Shown here: positions 58,715 through 64,000 of the stretch, one piece after another
Position numbering within the stretch: position 1 is the first letter of the stretch
Layout of the letters: every line of letters begins with the position of its first letter
Assembly: GCA_900470195.1 (NCBI GenBank)
Contig: UEIJ01000012.1
Location: forward strand, 62,001-126,000
Source: Hyphomicrobiales bacterium
GTDB taxonomy: Bacteria; Pseudomonadota; Alphaproteobacteria; Rhizobiales; Rhizobiaceae
DNA: 64,000 bases
Reading direction: 5' to 3'
Notes under the pieces: model-generated
Told to the model about the DNA's origin: nothing
Databases searched by the model: none
Seen by the model: only the letters and a program-made list of their open reading frames with translations
Position numbers and translations under genes: made by a program

Positions 58715-59446
58715 TTAGTGCGATAGTATTTTCGAAAGAAACATTTGCGCTCGCTCACTTCGAGGAGTGCCGAAAAAGTCACTCTTCGTCGCATCTTCGA
58801 CAATTTCGCCCTTGTCCATAAAAATTACGCGGTCTGCTACCTTCTTCGCAAACCCCATTTCGTGCGTGACAACCATCATGGTCATCCCTTCCTGCGCGAG
58901 TTCGACCATAACGTCGAGCACTTCGTTGATCATCTCAGGATCGAGTGCTGAGGTGGGTTCATCGAAAAGCATGCAAATCGGGTCCATGACAAGCGCACGC
59001 GCAATCGCCACGCGCTGCTGCTGGCCTCCCGAAAGCTGGCCAGGGAATTTTTCCGCGTGCGCCTTCAGCCCAACTCGATCAAGGAGTTTCATAGCCTTTG
59101 CCATCGCCTCATCGCGGCGCCGGCCAAGTACCTTCATCTGACCCAGGCAGAGATTCTCATAAATTCGGAGGTGGGGAAAAAGTTCGAAATGTTGGAAAAC
59201 CATACCCACCCGGGAGCGAAGCTTCGTAAGATTCGTCTTCTTGTCAGTAACTTCAACCCCGTCGAGAACAATTCTCCCCTCTTGGATGGGCTCCAAGGCA
59301 TTAACGCATTTAATGAGCGTTGATTTCCCGGACCCGGATGGACCGCAAATCACGACAACTTCGCCCTTGTTGACGTTTGTCGAACAATCCGTCAGCACGC
59401 GAAAAGACTGCCCGTACCATTTGCTAACATGGCTGAGTTCGATCAT
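58715..59446 (-). CDS. gltL: Glutamate/aspartate-type ABC transporter ATPase (GltL/GlnQ)
   Basis: 243 residues from ATG at 59446 (GAAGGAG ribosome site; the frame opens at 59509). Walker [26 protein letters not shown] and Walker [14 protein letters not shown]. Polar amino-acid uptake family. Last gene of gltIJKL; drives import together with the two permeases. Confidence 0.93.
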   Translation of the reverse strand: MIELSHVSKWYGQSFRVLTDCSTNVNKGEVVVICGPSGSGKSTLIKCVNALEPIQEGRIVLDGVEVTDKKTNLTKLRSRVGMVFQHFELFPHLRIYENLCLGQMKVLGRRRDEAMAKAMKLLDRVGLKAHAEKFPGQLSGGQQQRVAIARALVMDPICMLFDEPTSALDPEMINEVLDVMVELAQEGMTMMVVTHEMGFAKKVADRVIFMDKGEIVEDATKSDFFGTPRSERAQMFLSKILSH

Positions 59447-59513
59447 GGCTGCTCCTTCGAGCGGACGCGAGGTGTTGGGGGACACTTGGGATTGGATCGT
59501 AGCAGACATTTGA

Positions 59514-60206
59514 TCACCGTATGATTGCTGTGCGCGCTTCGAGGCGCTTGACCAGGAAGGAGGCGGCGAATGAGATCACGAAGTATATGATCGCCGCGAA
59601 GAGATACATTTCCACAAGGCGACCATCGCGCTGTGCGACTTTAGAAGCAGCACCGAGGAAGTCTGTCAGCGAAATGACATATACGAGAGATGTATCTTGA
59701 AAGAGGATGATCGTTTGCGTCAACATGACCGGCAGCATATTGCGGAATGCCTGCGGCAGAACGATATAGCCCATCACCTGTGAGTAGTTTAACCCTATTG
59801 CATACCCGGCGCCGGTCTGTCCGCGAGGGATCGACTGGATTCCGGCTCGCATGATTTCTGAGAAGTATGCTGCCTCGAAAAGGGTGAACGTGATGAGTGC
59901 CGACGCAAATGCGCCCACGGCGATCGGCTGGCTCGCTCCGATGAGCCAGGCCCCAATATAGGGGACGAGGAAGTAGAACCAGAAAATTACAAGTACGAGC
60001 GGAAGAGACCGCATCAGGTTCACGTACCCGCCGGCGAGTGTCGACAAGGCTTTGATCGAGCTAAGCCGCATGAGTGCTAGGAGGGTTCCAAGCACGATCC
60101 CCCCGATGGTGGCGAGCGCGGTCAGTAGCAGCGTGAAACGCATGCCATCCCAGAATAGATAGGGAAGAGAACGGGCGATGACGTCGAAGTCAAAACTATA
60201 GAACAT
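59514..60206 (-). CDS. gltK: Amino-acid ABC permease (GltK-like)
   Basis: 230 residues, five to six helices and the HisM/GlnP-type loop [23 protein letters not shown]. Start 2 bp after the upstream permease stop. Partner of GltJ in the membrane heterodimer. Confidence 0.9.
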   Translation of the reverse strand: MFYSFDFDVIARSLPYLFWDGMRFTLLLTALATIGGIVLGTLLALMRLSSIKALSTLAGGYVNLMRSLPLVLVIFWFYFLVPYIGAWLIGASQPIAVGAFASALITFTLFEAAYFSEIMRAGIQSIPRGQTGAGYAIGLNYSQVMGYIVLPQAFRNMLPVMLTQTIILFQDTSLVYVISLTDFLGAASKVAQRDGRLVEMYLFAAIIYFVISFAASFLVKRLEARTAIIR

Positions 60207-60208
60207 CG

Positions 60209-60940
60209 TTAACGCCCCGCAGTATAGCCAGGTACAGCAACCCGGTGTTCAAGGTAGCGCATCCCGATCGTTACCAGGATGTTGACAGTGAGATAAAGGA
60301 CAGTCGCGACGGTGAACGCCTCGAATATCTGAAAGGTGAATTCCTGCATGGCTCGGGCGCGGGCAGTGAGTTCTACCAGTCCGATCGTGAGTGCCACCGA
60401 CGTATTCTTGATCGTGTTCAGGAACTCAGACGTCAGTGGAGGCAGGATGATCCGAAATGCCATTGGCAGCAGAACATATCGATAGGTTTGCGGTGTCGTA
60501 AGCCCGATTGCGGCACCCGCCAGCTTCTGACCACGGGGCAGTGAGCTGATGCCCGCACGGAGCTGTTCCGCGACTCGTGCCGACATATAAAAGCCGAGCC
60601 CCAAGACCGTCGTCCAGAACGCCGAATTTGGCAACGCTTTCAACCAGTTGCCCATGCTTTGCGGTAGCAGTTCAGGCAACACGAAATACCAAAGGAAAAG
60701 CTGTACAAGGAAAGGAATGTTGCGAAACAATTCCACATATGCGCTCGCAATCCTTTGGGCAGGCCCGGACGGCATCGTCCGCATCACCCCGACGACAAGA
60801 CCCAGTGCCAGCGCAAGAAGCCATGCACCTACTGCGGTGACTAGCGTTACTTGCAGACCCCGCAACAGCATTTCCAAGTAACTACCCGACCCATCCAGCG
60901 ATTGCTGGAAGAGAATTCCCCAGTTCCAGTTATAGTTCAT
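60209..60940 (-). CDS. gltJ: Amino-acid ABC permease (GltJ-like)
   Basis: 243 residues from ATG at 60940 (GGAGGG upstream). Helices and EAA-type loop GAAIGLTTPQTYRYVLLPMAF. A long first periplasmic region is typical of GltJ. Cotranscribed with gltK and gltL. Confidence 0.9.
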   Translation of the reverse strand: MNYNWNWGILFQQSLDGSGSYLEMLLRGLQVTLVTAVGAWLLALALGLVVGVMRTMPSGPAQRIASAYVELFRNIPFLVQLFLWYFVLPELLPQSMGNWLKALPNSAFWTTVLGLGFYMSARVAEQLRAGISSLPRGQKLAGAAIGLTTPQTYRYVLLPMAFRIILPPLTSEFLNTIKNTSVALTIGLVELTARARAMQEFTFQIFEAFTVATVLYLTVNILVTIGMRYLEHRVAVPGYTAGR

Positions 60941-60962
60941 AGAGCCCTCCGTACGCTCCAAG

Positions 60963-60991
60963 CCTCATGGCGACGTTCTTTCGCCATGAGG
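60963..60991. promoter_or_regulatory. Strong hairpin between gltI and gltJ
   Basis: CCTCATGGCGA pairs perfectly with TCGCCATGAGG (11 bp, loop CGTTCTT). It sits in the 63-bp gap between the binding protein and the permeases, with no T run. This is the usual device that stabilises the binding-protein message and lowers permease levels. Confidence 0.75.
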
Positions 60992-61003
60992 CAGTTGTTG
61001 GAA

Positions 61004-61915
61004 TTATTGCAGGTAGGAGGCCGTGTCGGCGGAGTCGGAAGGGTTCTCGAACGCGCGCTTCAATGCCGGGTCAAGCGGGACGTTCAGGTTAAGCCCGCGG
61101 GGCGGGATGGCCTGGTTGAACCACTTGTTGTAGATATCCAGCATCTCCGGGCTCTTGTAGAGCGCGGCGGTCGCGTCATCTACTAGTTCCTTGAACTCCG
61201 CATCGTCGCGACGGAGCATGATTGCATAGGGTTGGGGATTGGAAAATGCATCCTGCGAGATTGCATAGCCGGACGGATCGCGCGACCCGGCAACGAGCGA
61301 GGCCAGCAGAATGTCGTCCATCACGAATGCTGCCGCACGACCCGTTTCGACCATAAGGAACGCTTCCGCATGGTCGTTTGCGGCAATGATGTTCATGCCG
61401 AGTTGCTGCGCCGTATTCACTTCGTTCAGCTCTTGGATATTGACCGTTCCGGATGTCGACACGACTGACTGGCCTTTGAGGTCGGCAATCGAGTTGAGAT
61501 TGCTCGATTTCTTGGCAACGAACCTGTTTGCAGTCAGAAAGTATGTATTGCTGAACGCCACCTGCTTCTGGCGCTCTGCAGTATTGAAGGTTGAGCCGCA
61601 CTCGAGATCAACGGTCCCGTTTGCGATCAACGGGATGCGCGTTGCCGAAGTAACGGGGTTAAATCGCACCTCAAGCTTATCAAGCTTGAGCCGCTCTTTG
61701 ACGGCGTCGACGACCTTCAGGCAGATATCAACAGCATAACCGACCGGCTGCTGCTTGTCGTCGAGATATGAGAAGGGCACGGACGAGTCGCGGTTGCCGA
61801 CCGTGATCACTCCTGTGTCCTTGATCTTTTTCAGCGTTCCGGTGAGATCATCTGCCGACGCACCACCACACATTGCTGTCATGACGACTGCAAAAGCACA
61901 AAGTTTCTTCAACAT
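61004..61915 (-). CDS. gltI: Periplasmic glutamate/aspartate-binding protein (GltI-like)
   Basis: 303 residues from ATG at 61915 (GGAGGA ribosome site). Signal peptide (about 1-22), then the SBP_bac_3 fold. Blocks match GltI closely: ITVGNRDSSVPFSYLDD, ATRIPLIANGTVDLECGSTFN, VVSTSGT, AFVMDDILLAS, LRRDDAEFKELVDD and IPPRGLNLN. The Arg, Ser and Thr ligand positions of acidic amino-acid binding proteins appear conserved. Confidence 0.92.
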   Translation of the reverse strand: MLKKLCAFAVVMTAMCGGASADDLTGTLKKIKDTGVITVGNRDSSVPFSYLDDKQQPVGYAVDICLKVVDAVKERLKLDKLEVRFNPVTSATRIPLIANGTVDLECGSTFNTAERQKQVAFSNTYFLTANRFVAKKSSNLNSIADLKGQSVVSTSGTVNIQELNEVNTAQQLGMNIIAANDHAEAFLMVETGRAAAFVMDDILLASLVAGSRDPSGYAISQDAFSNPQPYAIMLRRDDAEFKELVDDATAALYKSPEMLDIYNKWFNQAIPPRGLNLNVPLDPALKRAFENPSDSADTASYLQ

Positions 61916-62222
61916 CGTATTCCTCCAGAGGTTGCAATTAGAAAGAGATAGCTGGCTGCTGGTTTCTTGGTCGCGTTGCAGACCCATGTGGCGGATGTTC
62001 AATATCCAATTGGTACGTTGCCTTGCGACTGCTCCCAAACAGAAAAGGCACCGGCCACGACACACCGCCTCACAACACGGTCAGTCGCATGTGACGTTCA
62101 CGCAAACCATTTTGACCGTCGCTGCCTCTTCCTAGAGGGTATAATAAATGCGATAGGTGACTGCCGGTCAAATGCATTATAGCGGCCGATCTATGTGCAA
62201 ATATTATATGATGGAGAAGATT
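61916..62222. promoter_or_regulatory. Divergent promoter region of gltI and lysR
   Basis: 307 bp without a gene. A TATAAT lies at about 62141 with a TTGACC 22 bp upstream (spacing too long for a standard promoter), and ATATCCAATTGG-like AT dyads near 62004. LysR regulators normally bind such divergent regions, so autoregulation plus control of gltIJKL is likely. Confidence 0.5.
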
Positions 62223-63137
62223 ATGCTGAAGCATAGGCAGGTGGAGGCGTTCCGCGCGGTCATCATCAGCGGTTCAGTGTCGACTGCGGCGGACATTCTC
62301 GGAATCACTCAACCTGCGGTCAGTCGGCTCGTGAAAGATTTGGAATACGAGACGCGCTTGAATTTGTTCGAACGCTCTGGAGGTCGACTTGTTGCAACCG
62401 GCGACGCGATGGCACTCTATCGCGAGATCGACCGCTCATTTGTTGGACTTGAGCGTATCGCCGGCTTGGCGCGCGATTTGAGAGAAAGACGAGGAGGTTC
62501 TCTGCGCATCGCGGCACTGCCGGGACTAGCAAACGGGTTCCTGCCGGCCTTTGCCGCAGGTTTTCTTGCCAAAAGGCCATCGTTAAATATGTCGCTTCAC
62601 GGCATGAATTCTCATTTCGTCCTCGAATGGATCAGCACCGGCCATTGTGATCTCGGAGTCGTCGAGAACACGCAACTCACCAACGTCACCATCGAAGAAC
62701 TGCCACCCTGCGATATGGTAGCGGTGCTCCCTCTCCAACACCGGCTCGTGGAACGCGAGCGAATCGTTCCCGAGGACTTTGACAATGAGGATTTCATCTC
62801 ACTCATACAGCCGTCGGTAATGCATGTCATGGTCGATGCCATAATGCGCGAGCGAGGAATAATCAGACGTATTAAGGCTGAAACTCCACTCTCCATGATT
62901 GTTTGTGGTATGGTTTCAGCAGGATTCGGCGTTTCGATCGTCGATCCGTTTACTGCCGATAGATATTCTTCATCTTTGGTAGTTCGGCCAATCGATCCGC
63001 CAATCTCTATCAATTGGACAATCGTGCTACCGACGCACATAAAAGCGTCTTCGATTACGAACGAGTTTATAGTCGAGTTTCGAAAAAGCTTTCGAAATTT
63101 TCTTTCGGAGCGATCGACTTCAGCAAAGCTTGCCTAG
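62223..63137 (+). CDS. LysR-type regulator, stop codon formed at IS5 insertion
   Basis: 304 residues from ATG at 62223 (GGAG 6 bp upstream). HTH in the first 60 residues (VEAFRAVIISGSVSTAADILGITQPAVSRLVKDLE), linker helix and substrate-binding domain (about 92-295), NocR/OccR-like in its N-terminus. Divergent from gltI. The stop TAG (63135-63137) is made of the target TA plus the first G of the IS, so the native C-terminus may have been slightly longer. The protein is essentially complete. Confidence 0.9.
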   Translation: MLKHRQVEAFRAVIISGSVSTAADILGITQPAVSRLVKDLEYETRLNLFERSGGRLVATGDAMALYREIDRSFVGLERIAGLARDLRERRGGSLRIAALPGLANGFLPAFAAGFLAKRPSLNMSLHGMNSHFVLEWISTGHCDLGVVENTQLTNVTIEELPPCDMVAVLPLQHRLVERERIVPEDFDNEDFISLIQPSVMHVMVDAIMRERGIIRRIKAETPLSMIVCGMVSAGFGVSIVDPFTADRYSSSLVVRPIDPPISINWTIVLPTHIKASSITNEFIVEFRKSFRNFLSERSTSAKLA

Positions 63138-63978
63138 GGTCAGGACTCATTGATCAGAGCCAGAAGATAACGGTTGCAGCGAGAGCGATGGCGGAGAGGA
63201 AGACCATTGGGCATCTGTCGTAGCGCGTAGCGACACGCCGCCAGTCTTTGAGACGCCCGAACATGATCTCGATCCGGTTGCGCCGTTTGTAGCGGCGTTT
63301 GTCGTATTTGATGGTTTTGTTGCGGGACTTCCGCCCCGGAATGCAGGGGGTGATCCCCTTCGCCTGTAAAGCGTCACGATACCAGTCGGCATCATAGCCA
63401 CGGTCGGCCAGTAGCCATTTGGCCTTGGGAAGTTCATCAAGCAAGGCGGCAGCACCGGTGTAATCGCTGATCTGACCGGCCGTAATGAAGAAGCTGACCG
63501 GGCGACCATTCGCATCCGTGACGGCATGAAGCTTGGTGTTCATGCCGCCTTTCGTGCGTCCAATCAGGCGGCCCGCACCCCCTTTTTTACCCGCAGGCTG
63601 GAAGCTGTGCGGTGGGCCTTGAGATAGGTCGCATCGATCATGATGGTCTTGTGCTCTGCAGCTTCAGGCACAGCCAGGCCCTCCATCATCTGGATAAAGA
63701 TGCCCTTGTCGCTCCAGCGTTTCCAGCGGTTATACAAGGTCTTCGCCGGACCATATTCCCTCGGCGCATCACACCACCGGAGGCCGTTGCGATTGACGAA
63801 AATGATGCCGCTCAGGACACGCCGATCATCGACACGCTGGCGGCCATGGCTCTTGGGGAAATAGGGCTGAAGACGGGCCATTTGCTCCTCCGTCAGCCAG
63901 AACAAATTACTCATCAGTCGGGCTCCTATCCGCCCGTCTGAATCATAGCCGTCAATTCAAATCAATGGGTCCTGACCC
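63137..63978. mobile_element. IS5-family insertion sequence (IS427-like, complete)
   Basis: 842 bp. Ends GGGTCAGGACTCATTGAT (63137 onward) and the complement GGGTCAGGACCCATTGAT (to 63978), one mismatch. TA target duplication on both sides (63135-63136, 63979-63980). Two transposase frames on the minus strand are linked by a slippery run. Confidence 0.9.
63154..63914 (-). CDS. IS5-family transposase made by programmed frameshift (OrfA 63564-63914, OrfB 63154-63543)
   Basis: OrfA (116 residues) has the DUF4096 start MSNLFWLTEEQMARLQPYFP and IDATYLKAHRTA with the first catalytic Asp. OrfB carries WLLADRGYDADWYRDAL (second Asp) and RNRIEIMFGRLKDWRRVATRYDR (Glu). The junction holds a minus-strand AAAAAAGGGGG run (63578-63588), the known slippery type of this IS group. 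Neither frame alone has the whole DDE site, so the active enzyme must be the fusion. Confidence 0.88.
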
Positions 63979-64000
63979 TAGCCGTATGTTATCCTCATCG

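Overview
The window looks like accessory DNA of a rhizobial alphaproteobacterium (Rhizobiaceae or a relative), probably a plasmid, megaplasmid or genomic island. The basis is the gene repertoire: BTLCP and YcbK-like envelope proteins, a KatE catalase/YciE/PHB-esterase stress block, LspA and PCuAC paralogues, PotFGHI-, Dpp- and Glt-type ABC systems, a Mur-like box before mntH, and a very high density of IS and Tn3 debris. No tRNA, rRNA, CRISPR array or replication origin was seen.

Layout. (1) 1-13.7 kb: metal resistance and envelope genes. These are a YafK-like L,D-transpeptidase running off the left edge, a BTLCP protease-like protein, an LspA paralogue, two PCuAC-fold proteins, a CadR/PbrR-type MerR regulator, MntH, a YcbK/DUF882 protein, a Zn/Cd/Pb P1B-ATPase and a nickel-type CsoR/InrS-like regulator with an NreB-like exporter. 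Several promoters carry recognisable operators. (2) 14.2-23.8 kb: a single-chain MmeI-like restriction-modification enzyme, then a scrapyard containing a truncated AbiEii toxin, two Tn3-type ends, Tn3 transposase remnants, a CPA2 antiporter truncated at both ends, a complete IS21 element, an IS66 remnant, a LysR remnant and an IS3 end.

(3) 23.8-35.5 kb: an intact catabolic island. It holds a class III aminotransferase, a glutamine-synthetase-like ligase, a DmpA-type aminopeptidase, a PotFGHI-like ABC importer, both subunits of an N,N-dimethylformamidase-like enzyme and a GntR regulator. I read it as a system that imports an amide or amine and takes it apart. This combination is the most interesting content of the window. 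(4) 35.5-39.6 kb: RidA and catalase fragments, an IS110 joined to an IS3 remnant, and an ISKra4 element.

(5) 39.6-42.3 kb: the tail of a GC-rich peptide ABC operon, cut by ISKra4. (6) 42.4-48 kb: a two-component system and a Spy/CpxP-like periplasmic gene, divergent, with an IS21 element wedged between them. (7) 48-53.1 kb: a FadR-type regulator overlapping an SDR gene, then a transposase-only Tn3 element. (8) 53.1-58.7 kb: PHB-depolymerase-like esterase, YciE-like protein, a catalase cut by an IS3 element, a LysR gene cut by the same IS, and an IS66 remnant. (9) 58.7-64 kb: a gltIJKL-type glutamate/aspartate importer, a divergent LysR gene, and an IS5-family element inserted at the LysR stop codon.

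The genes do not form one pathway. The segment is a mosaic of cargo blocks (metal tolerance, restriction, amide/amine catabolism, peptide and amino-acid uptake, oxidative stress) stitched together by transposable elements. Many junctions lack matching target duplications, so deletion or recombination between elements has shaped it.
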